From contig NZ_JABXGD010000009.1 in assembly GCF_022627955.1 (NCBI RefSeq), positions 141,438 to 205,437 on the forward strand: a stretch of DNA of 64,000 nt, written 5' to 3'. Position 1 is the first letter of the stretch, and every line of letters begins with the position of its first letter. Under the pieces are notes generated by a model. The model was not told the DNA's origin. It worked only from the letters and a program-made list of their open reading frames with translations, and did not search any database. Origin of the DNA: Microbacterium sp. C5A9 (GTDB lineage: Bacteria; Actinomycetota; Actinomycetes; Actinomycetales; Microbacteriaceae). Both the position numbers and the translations under genes were made by a program. Shown in pieces: positions 55,350-64,000 of this stretch.

Positions 55350-57212
55350 TCAGGCTTTGTCGAGCCGGTAGCGCAGCGACGCCAGCTCGGCGCGGAGCGC
55401 GGCCGGGACCCTGTCGCCGAAGGTGTCGTAGAACTCCTCGGTGAGGTCGGCCTCGGTCTTCCATGCCTCGGTGTCGACCGCGAAGAGCTCCTCGAGGTCG
55501 GCCTCGGGCACCTCGATGCCGTCGAGATTGAGGTCGGAGACGATCGGCAGACGTCCGATGGGGCTGTCGACCGTCGACACCTCGCCGGAGATACGACGGA
55601 TGATCCAGTCGACGACACGCGAGTTGTCGCCGAATCCGGGCCACAGGAAGCGGCCGTCCGCGCCGCGACGGAACCAGTTCACCTGGAAGATGCGCGGTGC
55701 GCGGTCGAACCGCAGGCCGCGGCCCACGCTCAGCCAGTGCCCGAAGTAGTCGGCCATGTTGTAACCGCAGAACGGGAGCATCGCGAACGGGTCGCGGCGC
55801 AGCTCGCCAACGGTGCCCTCGGCCGCGGCGGTGCGCTCCGACGAGATGTTGGATCCGAGGAAGACCCCGTGCGTCCAGTCCGTCGCCTCGACGACGAGGG
55901 GCACGTTGGTCGCGCGGCGACCGCCGAAGAGGATGACGTCGAGCGGCACCGCCTCTTCCCAGTCCTCGGAGATCTGCGGGCACTGCGCGGCCGAGACCGT
56001 GAAGCGCGAGTTCGGGTGAGCCGCGGGGCGACCCGAGTCCGGCGTCCAGTCGTTGCCCTCCCAGTCGGTGAGGTGCGCGGGTGCCTGATCGGTCAGCCCC
56101 TCCCACCAGACGTCGCCGTCGGGCCGCAGCGCGACGTTGGTGAAGATCGTGTTGCCCCACAGGGTCTCGACAGCCGTCACGTTGGTCGACTCGCCCGTGC
56201 CGGGTGCGACGCCGAAGAAACCCGCTTCGGGGTTGATCGCCCACAGGCGACCGTCTTCGCCGGGACGGATCCACGCGATGTCGTCGCCCAGGGTCTCGAC
56301 GCGCCACCCGGGGATGGTCGGCCGCAGCATGGCGAGGTTCGTCTTGCCGCACGCCGAGGGGAAGGCCGCAGCGACGTGGTAGGCCCTGCCCGCGGGGTCG
56401 ATCACGCGGATGAGCAGCATGTGCTCGGCGAGCCAGCCCTCGTCGCGGGCGATCACCGACGCGATGCGCAGCGCGAAGCACTTCTTGGCGAGGATCGCGT
56501 TGCCGCCGTACCCGGAGCCGAACGAGTAGACCTCGAGCGTCTCGGGGAAGTGCACGATGTACTTGTCGTCGTTGCACGGCCACTCGACATCGGGCTCCCC
56601 CGCGGCGAGCGGTGCACCGACCGAGTGGACCGTCTTGACCCACGGGGCGCCGTCGGCGATCTGACGCGTGACGGCGTCGCCGACGCGGGTCATGATGCCG
56701 ATGGAAGCGACGGCGTAGGCGCTGTCGGTGACCTGGACGCCGATGTGCGAGAGAGGCCCGCCGACGGGGCCCATCGAGAACGGCACGACGAACATCGTGC
56801 GTCCGCGCATCGACCCCTCGAAGATCTCGGTCATCTTCTCACGCATCTGCGCGGGGTCGGCCCAGTTGTTGGTGGGCCCCGCGTCCTCTTCGCGCTCGGA
56901 CGAGATGAACGTGCGACCCTCGGTGCGCGCCACGTCGCTGGGGTGCGAGCGCGCGAGGTACGACCCGGGGCGCCACTCGGGGTTGAGCTTGATCAGCTTG
57001 CCCTCGTCGACGAGACCGCGCAGCAGCCAGTCGTTCTCGGCGCGCGATCCGTCGACCCAGTGGATCGACTCCGGCCGGGTGAGCGCGGCGATCTCGTCCA
57101 CCCACGCCACCAGCTCGGCCATCGCGGGAGTGTCATACGTCGGAGCCGCTCCGAACGTGCGCACGGGTGCGACGGATGAGGTGCGAGGGGTGAAGACTTC
57201 GGCGATCGCCAT
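55350..57212 (-). CDS. pckG: Phosphoenolpyruvate carboxykinase, GTP-dependent
   Basis: This enzyme converts oxaloacetate and GTP to PEP, the entry to gluconeogenesis from TCA intermediates. The 620 residues match the GTP class. The P-loop is FPSACGKTN (284-292) with the hyper-reactive C288. [27 protein letters not shown] and [12 protein letters not shown] are all family signatures. AAAGGAG precedes the ATG. It is divergent from the RamB-like regulator across a 109-base spacer holding a palindrome. Confidence 0.97.
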   Translation of the reverse strand: MAIAEVFTPRTSSVAPVRTFGAAPTYDTPAMAELVAWVDEIAALTRPESIHWVDGSRAENDWLLRGLVDEGKLIKLNPEWRPGSYLARSHPSDVARTEGRTFISSEREEDAGPTNNWADPAQMREKMTEIFEGSMRGRTMFVVPFSMGPVGGPLSHIGVQVTDSAYAVASIGIMTRVGDAVTRQIADGAPWVKTVHSVGAPLAAGEPDVEWPCNDDKYIVHFPETLEVYSFGSGYGGNAILAKKCFALRIASVIARDEGWLAEHMLLIRVIDPAGRAYHVAAAFPSACGKTNLAMLRPTIPGWRVETLGDDIAWIRPGEDGRLWAINPEAGFFGVAPGTGESTNVTAVETLWGNTIFTNVALRPDGDVWWEGLTDQAPAHLTDWEGNDWTPDSGRPAAHPNSRFTVSAAQCPQISEDWEEAVPLDVILFGGRRATNVPLVVEATDWTHGVFLGSNISSERTAAAEGTVGELRRDPFAMLPFCGYNMADYFGHWLSVGRGLRFDRAPRIFQVNWFRRGADGRFLWPGFGDNSRVVDWIIRRISGEVSTVDSPIGRLPIVSDLNLDGIEVPEADLEELFAVDTEAWKTEADLTEEFYDTFGDRVPAALRAELASLRYRLDKA

Positions 57213-57289
57213 GACTGCTCCTTTGAAGTAGGGGGCGTTTCATCCATCTTCCCCCGCTCAGAGGCAGACTTTCGGGCGATATGTTGCGT

Positions 57290-57305
57290 AAGAATCCTCA
57301 TTCTT
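57290..57305. promoter_or_regulatory. Inverted repeat AAGAAT-CCTC-ATTCTT between pckG and the RamB-like gene
   Basis: This perfect 6+6 inverted repeat is in an AT-rich patch immediately upstream of the regulator's -10 and about 80 bases upstream of pckG. It is a likely operator for the regulator itself and possibly pckG. It does not match the published Corynebacterium RamB box as I remember it. Confidence 0.5.
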
Positions 57306-57309
57306 TCGA

Positions 57310-57315
57310 TAACAT
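57310..57315 (+). promoter_or_regulatory. Leaderless -10 element (TAACAT) for the RamB-like gene
   Basis: TAACAT is followed by CAAGGA and the ATG at 57322. The AAGGA is too near the start to be an ordinary ribosome-binding site. Confidence 0.55.
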
Positions 57316-57321
57316 CAAGGA

Positions 57322-58764
57322 ATGGTCACCAGCGGCATCCACCTCACCACCCTCGGTCATCGCATCCGACACCATCGGCTGGAGAAGGGGTTCACGCTCG
57401 ACGAGCTGGGCGCCGCGGTCGGCGTCGCCGGTTCGCAGCTGAGCCTGATCGAGAACGGCAAGCGGGAACCGAAGCTCTCGCTGCTGCAGGCCATCGCCCA
57501 GGCGACCGGCACCGAGGTCACCGACCTCATCTCGGGTGAGCCGCCGAACCGCCGCGCCGCACTGGAGATCGAGCTCGAACGAGCACAGGAGAGCCCGGTC
57601 TTCCGCCAGCTGGGCATCGCGCCGGTGCGGGTCACCAAGGGCGTGAGCGACGAGACCATCGAGTCGGTGCTGGGCCTGCACCGCGAACTCCAGAGGCGGG
57701 AGCGCGAGGCCATCGCCACGCCCGAAGAGGCCCGCCGCGCGAACACCGAGCTGCGCCTGCGCATGCGCGCGCAGCACAACTACCTCGCCGACATCGAGAA
57801 GCTCGCCGAGAAGCAGCTCCGCTCGGCCGGCCATGTGCAGGGCGCCCTGACCCATCGCACCGTGAGCATCATGGCCGAGAAGCTCGGCTTCGAGCTGATT
57901 TACGTGAACGACCTGCCGCACTCGACCCGCTCGGTCACCGACCTGGAGAACGGCCGCATCTACCTGCCCCCGGCGTCCATCCCCGGCGGGCACGGCCTGC
58001 GCTCGATGGCACTGCAGGCGATGGCGCACCGCCTGCTCGGCCACACGCCGCCCACCGACTACGCCGACTTCCTGCAGCAGCGACTCGAGATCAACTACTA
58101 TGCCGCGTGCTGCCTCATGCCCGAGACCGCCTCGGTCGCGTTCCTCGCGCAGGCCAAGAAGGACCGCAACCTCGCGGTGGAGGACTTCCGCGATGCGTTC
58201 GGAGTGACGCACGAGGCCGCGGGCATGCGCATGACCAATCTGCTCACGCAGCATGTGGGCATGGCCCTGCACTTCCTGCGTGTGGACGCGACGGGAGCGA
58301 TCACCCGCGTGTACGAGAACGACGACCTCCCGCTCCCGATGGACGTCACCGGAGCGGTCGAGGGTCAGCGGGTGTGCCGCAAGTTCCAGGCCCGAGGCGC
58401 CTTCACGCAGCAGAACCGCACGACCGAGCACCACCAGTACACCGACACCCCGTCGGGAACCTTCTGGTGCTCGACCCAGACCGGAGCCTCGACGGGCGGG
58501 GAGTTCTCGATCACCGTCGGCGTCCCCTTCGATGACGCCCGTTGGTGGCGCGGACGGGAGACCGTCGACCGGGCCGTGTCGACGTGCCCCGACGAGGCCT
58601 GCTGCCGCCGCCCCTCGGCCGACCTCACGGAGCGCTGGAACGGCAAGGCCTGGCCGAGCGCACGCGTGCACACGCACATGTTCTCCCCGCTCCCCCGCGG
58701 CGCCTTCCCCGGCGTCGACGACAACGAGGTCTACAACTTCCTCGGACGCCACGCGAGCGAGTGA
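57322..58764 (+). CDS. XRE-family regulator of the RamB/ScfR (short-chain fatty acyl) type
   Basis: This 480-residue protein has an N-terminal Cro/CI helix-turn-helix (LGHRIRHHRLEKGFTLDELGAAVGV...LSLIENGKREPK). A linker and a long IrrE/ImmA-like plus C-terminal domain (DUF955/DUF2083) follow, with several Cys (NYYAACCLMP, STCPDEACCRRP). RamB controls acetate and glyoxylate genes in Corynebacterium, and PrpR/ScfR proteins sense acyl-CoA. The position beside pckG and near gapB suggests control of gluconeogenic carbon flow. Confidence 0.9.
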   Translation: MVTSGIHLTTLGHRIRHHRLEKGFTLDELGAAVGVAGSQLSLIENGKREPKLSLLQAIAQATGTEVTDLISGEPPNRRAALEIELERAQESPVFRQLGIAPVRVTKGVSDETIESVLGLHRELQRREREAIATPEEARRANTELRLRMRAQHNYLADIEKLAEKQLRSAGHVQGALTHRTVSIMAEKLGFELIYVNDLPHSTRSVTDLENGRIYLPPASIPGGHGLRSMALQAMAHRLLGHTPPTDYADFLQQRLEINYYAACCLMPETASVAFLAQAKKDRNLAVEDFRDAFGVTHEAAGMRMTNLLTQHVGMALHFLRVDATGAITRVYENDDLPLPMDVTGAVEGQRVCRKFQARGAFTQQNRTTEHHQYTDTPSGTFWCSTQTGASTGGEFSITVGVPFDDARWWRGRETVDRAVSTCPDEACCRRPSADLTERWNGKAWPSARVHTHMFSPLPRGAFPGVDDNEVYNFLGRHASE

Positions 58765-58777
58765 CGGCCGAGCGCCA

Positions 58778-59839
58778 TCACCCCTCGAGGAACCGGGTGA
58801 ACCGCGCGAGCGCCCCGCGCACCGCATCCGGGTCGACGCCGGGGTCGCCCGCCGCGGACGCGAACAGCTCGGGCGGCGAGCCGAGCGACGCGCTCGCGTG
58901 CGTCCAGCATCCGACCACCCGACCGTGCGCGACGATCGTCGCGCGCACCATGCCGTTCTTGCCAGGACCGACCGCCGCGAGATCCGCGGGAGCACAGACC
59001 GCAGTGCGGTCCGCATACGAGATGTAGTACTCGTCGAAGGCCCCGAGCGCGAGCACGTCATGCGCATGCGGCGCGCGGCGCGGACGCACCGCGGCGATGT
59101 ACATCCCCTCCTCGATCTCCACGACCCTCCCCGCTGCGCGATCCCGTGCCTCGCGCGACTGGCCGAGCGTGAGCCCCGACCACCAGGCGAAGTCGGCCAC
59201 TCCCGCCGGTCCGTGCCCGTCGATGTAGCGCACGAACAGCTCCGCCAGCGGATCGTCGGGAGATGCGTGCTCGCGGATGTGCTGCTCGACGAGCACGAAG
59301 CGCTGCTCACGGCTGACCCCGTCGCGCGCGACGACGGGCCCCTGGCAGATCAGGCCGTCGAGGGTCAGCTCGCTCAGCAGATGGATGCCGCGCTGGCCGC
59401 CCGGCGCGATGCCGATGCCGGAGAACACCTCGAACATCTCAGACCGGGTGAGACCGCCGTCGCGGAGGCGCGGCACCGTCGCCGCCACGACGGCGGCCAC
59501 CGTCGCCTCGTCGATGCCGAGTTCGCGGCGTCTGCCCGCCGCCTGCTGTCGCTGCCGGGCGGCGGTCACCGAGAGCACCCACCCCAGATCGCGTGCGGGG
59601 ATGATGTGCAGGGTGCCGCGCATCGTCCATGCCCGCACGAGGTCGCCCCGCCCGAAGGCGCGATCCACGCCTCGCAGGGTCGGTTCCCCGCGGGTGCGCG
59701 ACGCCAGCGCCCACCGCCCTGCCGTGAAGTCCTGACTCTGCACGGCGAGCATGTGCGCCGCCGCGTCGGTCACCGACCGCGCAGGCGCCGTGAGTCGATG
59801 CGAGCGCAACCGCTCGGACAGCAGGGAGGCGGACGTCAT
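58778..59839 (-). CDS. Winged-helix (HTH_42) DNA glycosylase-like protein, AlkZ/AlkX family
   Basis: This 353-residue protein belongs to the HTH_42 family, whose AlkZ members excise bulky or cross-linked alkylated bases. The catalytic QxQ motif is intact as Q34-S-Q36 (LAVQSQD). Other marks are RAWTMRGTLHIIPARDLGW and FAWWSGLTL. AlkZ proteins often protect toxin producers; no biosynthetic cluster is adjacent, so a housekeeping type is likelier. CATGAT lies six bases before the ATG with GAGGGC between. Confidence 0.87.
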   Translation of the reverse strand: MTSASLLSERLRSHRLTAPARSVTDAAAHMLAVQSQDFTAGRWALASRTRGEPTLRGVDRAFGRGDLVRAWTMRGTLHIIPARDLGWVLSVTAARQRQQAAGRRRELGIDEATVAAVVAATVPRLRDGGLTRSEMFEVFSGIGIAPGGQRGIHLLSELTLDGLICQGPVVARDGVSREQRFVLVEQHIREHASPDDPLAELFVRYIDGHGPAGVADFAWWSGLTLGQSREARDRAAGRVVEIEEGMYIAAVRPRRAPHAHDVLALGAFDEYYISYADRTAVCAPADLAAVGPGKNGMVRATIVAHGRVVGCWTHASASLGSPPELFASAAGDPGVDPDAVRGALARFTRFLEG

Positions 59840-59903
59840 GCCCTCATCATGCCCCGCCCCGGCGACACGCGTCGGAGGACGACGCAGGCGAGACGTCGCG
59901 CAC

Positions 59904-61352
59904 TCAGCCGCGCAGCGTCACCTCTCGCCGCTCCGGCAGCACGACCGGGTGCGAGCCGGCCATGACCTCGAGCACGCGGATCACCTGGCACGAGTATCCG
60001 TACTCGTTGTCGTACCAGACGTAGAGCACGACATCCGTCCCGTTCGCGATGGTCGCGAGGCCGTCGACGATCCCCGCGCGGTGCGAGCCGACGAAATCGG
60101 TGGAGACCACTTCGGGGCTCTCGACGTAGTCGATCTGCTGACGCAGCTTCGAGTGCAGCGAGACCCGCCGCAGGTAGTCGTTCAGCTCGTCCTTCTCCGC
60201 CGGGCGCTCGAGGCTCAGGTGCAACACCGCCAGCGAGACGTCGGGGGTGGGCACGCGGATGGCCGACCCCGTGAGCCTGCCCTCGAGCTCGGGCAGCGCG
60301 CGGGCCACGGCCTTGGCCGCTCCCGTCTCGGTGATCACCATGTTCAGCACCGCCGAGCGACCGCGGCGATCGCCGCTGTGGAAGTTGTCGATCAGGTTCT
60401 GGTCGTTCGTGAACGAGTGCACCGTCTCGACGTGGCCGCGCACGATGCCGTAGGCCTCGTCGACCGCCTTGAGAACGGGGGTGATCGCGTTGGTGGTGCA
60501 GGACGCCGCGGTGATGATGCGGTCGTCGGGCTCGATGGTGCGGTCGTTGATGCCGTGCACGATGTTCTTCAGCGCCCCCTTCCCCGGCGCGGTGAGCAGC
60601 ACGCGGGCGACGCCGGTCGATTCCAGGTGGCGGCTGAGGCCCGCCTCGTCGCGCCAGCGGCCGGTGTTGTCGACGACGATCGCCCGGTCGATCCCGTACG
60701 CGGTGTAGTCGATCGTCGAGGGGTCGTCGGAGTAGACGACCTGGATGCGCGTGCCGTTGGCGATGATCTGCTCCGCCTCCTCGTCGACGGTGACCGACCC
60801 GGCGAACCTGCCGTGCACCGAGTCGCGCAGCAGCAGGGACGCCCGCTTGACGAGGTCGTTCTCCGATCCGCGACGAACCACGATCGCGCGCAGACGGAGG
60901 CCGCTGCCGCCGCCGTTGTGAGCGACGAGGATGCGGGCGAGCAGACGTCCGATGCGGCCGAAGCCGTACAGCACCACGTCGGTGGGATCCGCTGCGACCG
61001 CCCCGATCGCGGGAGCGAGTGCCTCGGCGAGGTAGGCGTCCAGCGGCGAGTCGCTGTCGGCATGCCCCGCGGCGAGGCGTGCCAGGTCGAGCGACGATGC
61101 GCCCGGTGCGAGCTCGGCGACCGCTTCGAGCACCGCGAGCGTGTCGTCGAGGGCGAGCTGCTCGTGCCCGAGCTGGGTGACCCGATCGTGCACCTCGACG
61201 ATGCCGGTGGCCGACAGGCCGAGCAGCCGGTGCCCGTGCAGCGAGGTGACGACGTCGTGATCGCGCTTGAGCGTGCCGATCAGCGGGATCATCCGCTCGG
61301 CCAGCTCCTCCTTCGCGGTCCAGTCGTCGTGGGGTGCGGCGGTTACGTTCAT
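59904..61352 (-). CDS. gapB: Glyceraldehyde-3-phosphate dehydrogenase, long GapB-like form
   Basis: The 482 residues include an N-terminal extension of about 125 residues (WTAKEELAERMIPLIGTLKRDHDVV), then GFGRIGR (130-136), active-site C285 (AASCTTNAI) and WYDNEYGYS near the end. Corynebacterium GapB has the same length and extension and works in the gluconeogenic direction with NADPH. I infer the same here, and the closeness to pckG supports it. AAGGA lies five bases before the ATG at 61352. Confidence 0.9.
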   Translation of the reverse strand: MNVTAAPHDDWTAKEELAERMIPLIGTLKRDHDVVTSLHGHRLLGLSATGIVEVHDRVTQLGHEQLALDDTLAVLEAVAELAPGASSLDLARLAAGHADSDSPLDAYLAEALAPAIGAVAADPTDVVLYGFGRIGRLLARILVAHNGGGSGLRLRAIVVRRGSENDLVKRASLLLRDSVHGRFAGSVTVDEEAEQIIANGTRIQVVYSDDPSTIDYTAYGIDRAIVVDNTGRWRDEAGLSRHLESTGVARVLLTAPGKGALKNIVHGINDRTIEPDDRIITAASCTTNAITPVLKAVDEAYGIVRGHVETVHSFTNDQNLIDNFHSGDRRGRSAVLNMVITETGAAKAVARALPELEGRLTGSAIRVPTPDVSLAVLHLSLERPAEKDELNDYLRRVSLHSKLRQQIDYVESPEVVSTDFVGSHRAGIVDGLATIANGTDVVLYVWYDNEYGYSCQVIRVLEVMAGSHPVVLPERREVTLRG

Positions 61353-61601
61353 CTGCGTCCTTGCATGTGTGAGCGCGCCGAGGTCGCCGGCGCGCGAGAT
61401 TGCCGGGTGAGCTTCGGGGGATGCCTTCCAGGGTACGCGTCGCGAGCCGGTGCTCCGAATCACCGGCCCTGCACGGCCGGGGCGGCGCTGCGCTGTCCGG
61501 CCGGCACCGGGCGCAGGCGTGCGAGTTCACGTGCGCGATAGGGAATCGTGCGAGCATCCGAGGCGTTCTCCCCCACGCACCCCGCGTCGAAAGGCATCCC
61601 G

Positions 61602-61970
61602 ATGACAGTCCGCCCACGTCCGTCGGCCTGGCCGCCCCTGCTGATCGCGATCGGACTGGAGGTGACCGCGACGCTCTCGCTGCGCGCAGCCGAGGGATTC
61701 ACGCACCCGCTCTGGCTCATCCCCGTGGTGATCGGATACGCCGCCTCGCTGTGGCTGCTCTCGATCGTCCTCGACCGCGGCATGGCGGTGGGAGTCGCCT
61801 ACGGCATCTGGTCGGCCCTCGGGGTCGTGCTCACCGCGGTGATGGGCACCGTGCTCTTCGGCGAGTTCCTGGGTCCGGTGCAGATCATCGGCATCGGCAC
61901 GATCGTCGTCGGGGTGCTGCTCGTCGAGCTCGGGTCGCACACCCGCGAGACGGCCGAGGTGGCGCCGTGA
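61602..61970 (+). CDS. SMR-family transporter subunit 1
   Basis: This 122-residue four-helix protein has the key E near residue 20 (IGLEVTATLSLRAAEGF) and the family stretch GMAVGVAYGIWSALGVVLTAV. SMR proteins export cationic drugs or guanidinium by proton antiport. GAAAGG precedes the ATG at 61602. The next gene overlaps by four bases, pointing to a heterodimer with opposite topologies. The upstream 249-base gap shows no clear riboswitch. Confidence 0.92.
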   Translation: MTVRPRPSAWPPLLIAIGLEVTATLSLRAAEGFTHPLWLIPVVIGYAASLWLLSIVLDRGMAVGVAYGIWSALGVVLTAVMGTVLFGEFLGPVQIIGIGTIVVGVLLVELGSHTRETAEVAP

Positions 61971-62290
61971 CCTGGCTTCTCCTCGCCCTCGCGATCGCCA
62001 GCGAGGTCACCGCGACCCTCAGCCTGCGAGCATCCGAGGGACTGCGCCGCAGACGATGGATCCCCGTGATCGTCGTCGGCTACCTCGCGGCGTTCACCCT
62101 GCTCGGCACGATCCTCGCGATGGGCATGCCGGTGGGCGTCGCATACGGTGTGTGGGCGGCGGCGGGTGTCGCGATCACGGCGATCCTGGGACGGGTGATC
62201 TTCCAGGACCACTTCTCGGTGCTGATGGCGATCGGCGTCGTGCTCATCGGCGCCGGTGTGGCGATGATCGAGCTCGGCGGCTCGCACTGA
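61967..62290 (+). CDS. SMR-family transporter subunit 2
   Basis: This 107-residue second SMR protein has the proton/substrate E at residue 13 (AIASEVTATLSLRASEGL) and GMPVGVAYGVWAAAGVAITAI. It starts at GTG 61967 overlapping the first subunit's stop (GTGA). The sequences are clearly paralogous. The basic GLRRRRWIP loop here versus HPLWLIP in subunit 1 fits dual opposite topology by the positive-inside rule. Confidence 0.92.
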   Translation: MTWLLLALAIASEVTATLSLRASEGLRRRRWIPVIVVGYLAAFTLLGTILAMGMPVGVAYGVWAAAGVAITAILGRVIFQDHFSVLMAIGVVLIGAGVAMIELGGSH

Positions 62291-62302
62291 CCCCCGCTGC
62301 GC

Positions 62303-63244
62303 TCAGTTCCGGTTCAGCGCATCGATGGCCATGCGAAGGATGCCGTCGGCGTCGCGCAGCGCGTCGGAGGCTGCGTCCGCCGAGGAGCCCGTGGAGAGCA
62401 TGAGGATCGCGAGCTTGACCGATCCGTCGGCATCGGCGAGAGCGCGCGCCGCCGTCGCCACGTCGGTCCCGGTGAGTTCGGTGACCGTGCGGATCGATCG
62501 CGCGTGGAGCTTCTCGTTCGTCGCGAGCAGGTCGACCATGACGCCGTGATAGGTCTTGCCGAGCTTGATCATCGACAGCGTCGTCAGCATGTTGACGACC
62601 AGCTTCTGCGCCGTGCCCGACTTGAGGCGCGTCGAGCCGGAGATGAACTCCGGCCCCGTCACGACCTCGATCGCGATGTCGGCGACCGCTCCGATCTCGG
62701 AGGCCGCGTTCGATGCGATGGCGATCGTCAGTGCGCCCTGCTCGCGGGCGGCGTGGAGCCCGCCGACGACGTACGGCGTCCGTCCCGACGCCGAGATGCC
62801 GACGACCGTGTCGAGCGCCGACAGTCCGAGCTCTCTCAGGGAGTCCCCCGCGGCGTCGGCATCGTCCTCGGCGTTCTCGACCGCCGAGCGGATCGCGGGC
62901 TCACCGCCCGCGATCAGGCCGATCACCATCGACGGATCCGTGCCGAACGTCGGCGGGCATTCGCTCGCGTCCAGCACCCCCACTCGACCGGCGGTGCCGG
63001 CTCCGATGTAGATGAGCCGTCCGCCGCGGCGGAAGCGCTCGGTGATCCCGTCGACGGCAGCGGCGATCTCCGCGCTCCGTGCGGCGACCGCATCGGGCAC
63101 ACGCCGATCCTCGTCGTTCATGCGATGCACCAGATCGGACGTGTCGAGGAGGTCGAGGTCGCCGCGGTCGGTGGTCGAGGCCTCTGTGCCGAGGCTCGAG
63201 AGCACATCGAGGAGGGCAGTGAGGCGAGGGTCTTCAGTCGGCAC
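62303..63244 (-). CDS. murQ: N-acetylmuramic acid 6-phosphate etherase
   Basis: MurQ removes lactate from MurNAc-6-P to give GlcNAc-6-P in murein recycling. The 313 residues carry the SIS domain with YIGAGTAGRVGVLDASECPPTFG, the second motif GISASGRTPYV, and the family stretch EFISGSTRLKSGTAQKLVVNML. The GTG at 63244 has GAAAGG ten bases upstream. It overlaps the upstream kinase gene by 11 bases, so the two are co-translated. Confidence 0.95.
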   Translation of the reverse strand: MPTEDPRLTALLDVLSSLGTEASTTDRGDLDLLDTSDLVHRMNDEDRRVPDAVAARSAEIAAAVDGITERFRRGGRLIYIGAGTAGRVGVLDASECPPTFGTDPSMVIGLIAGGEPAIRSAVENAEDDADAAGDSLRELGLSALDTVVGISASGRTPYVVGGLHAAREQGALTIAIASNAASEIGAVADIAIEVVTGPEFISGSTRLKSGTAQKLVVNMLTTLSMIKLGKTYHGVMVDLLATNEKLHARSIRTVTELTGTDVATAARALADADGSVKLAILMLSTGSSADAASDALRDADGILRMAIDALNRN

Positions 63245-64000
63245 GGTGCACGAACCTTTCGTGAGGGAGATCAGTGTGCTCGGCGAGGAGTCGAGCGCCG
63301 TCGAGGGCATCGCCCCGCGGCAGTGAGATGTCGCGACCGGCTGCGGCGAGCGCACGCTCGAGCTCGGAGCGGAACCAGGCGTGGTCGGTCAGACCGCCGT
63401 GCACCGCGACCCTGGCGGAGTGCGACGACGCGGACACGGCCGAGCGCGTGAGCAGCCGTACGGCCTCGGCGGCGATCCGACGCGCGACGTCGTCGCCGGC
63501 TTCGGCGGCGTCCAGGACGACGGGGGCGAGTGAGGCGAGGCGGCGTGCGAGCGGGCCGTCCTGCGACATCCAGGACTGGATGTCGGCGGGGTCGCCGACC
63601 GCGGAGCGGAGCAGGCGGGTGAGGTCGGTGTGCTCTCCCGATCCCGAGGCGTCATGCAGCACGGCGCGGAGCGCTTCACGCCCGAGCCACGACCCGCTGC
63701 CGAAGTCGCCGAGTTCCGGTCCCCATCCGTCGATCAGGCGCGCATCCTCGGCATCGATGCCGAGGGCGGCGGCACCGGTTCCGGCGATGAGCAGCACCCC
63801 CCGGTCTCCCGCGAGTGCCCCGGCGTGCGCTGAGACGACATCGGAGGTGACGATCGAGCGGATACCGGACGCGGAGACGAGCTGACGCGCCAGGTCGGCG
63901 GCCTCTGCGGGCGCCGCCCACGCGCCGGCGGCGCCGACGGTCACGGCGCTCACCGCCGCGGGCGAGACGGAGGCGTGCCGGAGCGCCGGCAGGACGGCGG
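63234..64000 (-). CDS. BadF/BadG-type sugar kinase (N-acetylglucosamine kinase-like), N-terminus beyond window
   Basis: The frame is open to the right edge, so the start is missing; about 255 residues are seen. The ASKHA fold is clear: IVTSDVVSAHAGALAG, LIAGTGAAALGID (phosphate loop), GWGPELGDFGSGSWLGREAL and VAVHGGLTDHAWF. This matches the BadF/BadG family that includes GlcNAc and MurNAc kinases. Joined to murQ by an 11-base overlap, it probably phosphorylates GlcNAc or MurNAc during cell-wall sugar recycling. Confidence 0.9.
   Translation of the reverse strand, partial: AVLPALRHASVSPAAVSAVTVGAAGAWAAPAEAADLARQLVSASGIRSIVTSDVVSAHAGALAGDRGVLLIAGTGAAALGIDAEDARLIDGWGPELGDFGSGSWLGREALRAVLHDASGSGEHTDLTRLLRSAVGDPADIQSWMSQDGPLARRLASLAPVVLDAAEAGDDVARRIAAEAVRLLTRSAVSASSHSARVAVHGGLTDHAWFRSELERALAAAGRDISLPRGDALDGARLLAEHTDLPHERFVHRAD

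Noticed and set aside
58778..59839. AlkZ-like gene as part of a DNA-damaging natural product cluster
   Set aside because: None of the neighbours (pckG, RamB-like regulator, gapB) is biosynthetic. The QxQ protein is more simply a general repair gene.
61353..61601. A possible guanidine riboswitch ahead of the SMR pair
   Set aside because: The gap has GC-rich hairpins (for example CCGGCC/GGCCGG) but none of the conserved ykkC or mini-ykkC ACGR-loop features could be found by eye.

Overview
The window is a contiguous piece of a high-GC actinobacterial chromosome, most like Microbacterium or a close relative in the Microbacteriaceae. Support comes from the base composition, frequent GTG starts, the eno-ftsB-DUF501 gene order, a fused RibBA, a GTP-type PEP carboxykinase beside a RamB-like regulator, a MazG-HisS pair, and a Corynebacterium-GapB-like long GAPDH. 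I see no insertion sequence, prophage, integrase, CRISPR array, tRNA or rRNA. The content reads as core chromosome with small accessory blocks.

Layout. 1-6.7 kb is a minus-strand run: a partial conserved protein, type II NADH dehydrogenase, an S8 protease, DUF501, FtsB, enolase and an O-methyltransferase. 6.7-9.1 kb is a small operon of a GntR repressor, a DUF1648 membrane protein broken by a one-base frameshift, and a CPBP protease. 9.1-15.1 kb holds a DUF4442 protein, an APC permease, an SGNH hydrolase, hisS, mazG and nhaA. 15.2-19.4 kb holds ppc and gdhA. 19.5-24.7 kb is a minus-strand unit of a left-handed beta-helix protein, a 979-residue kinase/PLP-enzyme fusion and an APC permease. 24.7-31 kb holds a small membrane protein, an SDR, mfd, a GNAT and an Fpg-type glycosylase.

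31-34.7 kb is an FMN-riboswitch-controlled ribD-ribE-ribBA-ribH operon encoding all the enzymes usually needed from GTP to riboflavin except the phosphatase. 34.7-36.2 kb has a small membrane protein and a HerA-like ATPase. 36.4-42.8 kb is a tightly coupled five-gene membrane operon: AI-2E family, a large membrane protein, DUF2252, a potassium channel and an MFS exporter. 42.8-49 kb is a LacI-controlled galactoside locus: repressor, two tandem operators, two permeases, a binding protein and a GH35 beta-galactosidase. 49-55.2 kb holds HNH, phosphoesterase, MHS-type MFS, S66 peptidase and ABC exporter genes. 55.3-61.4 kb groups PEP carboxykinase, a RamB-like regulator, an AlkZ-like glycosylase and a GapB-like GAPDH. 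61.6-64 kb has two overlapping SMR genes, murQ and a BadF-type sugar kinase cut by the right edge.

A signal runs across the whole window. At nine genes a TANNNT hexamer sits exactly six bases before the ATG or GTG, with five more CANNNT cases. This is the layout expected of leaderless transcripts, and it decides several start codons here. The most interesting individual items are the kinase/PLP-enzyme operon, the leaderless promoter set, the frameshifted DUF1648 gene, the five-gene membrane operon, and the hairpin between the binding-protein and beta-galactosidase genes.
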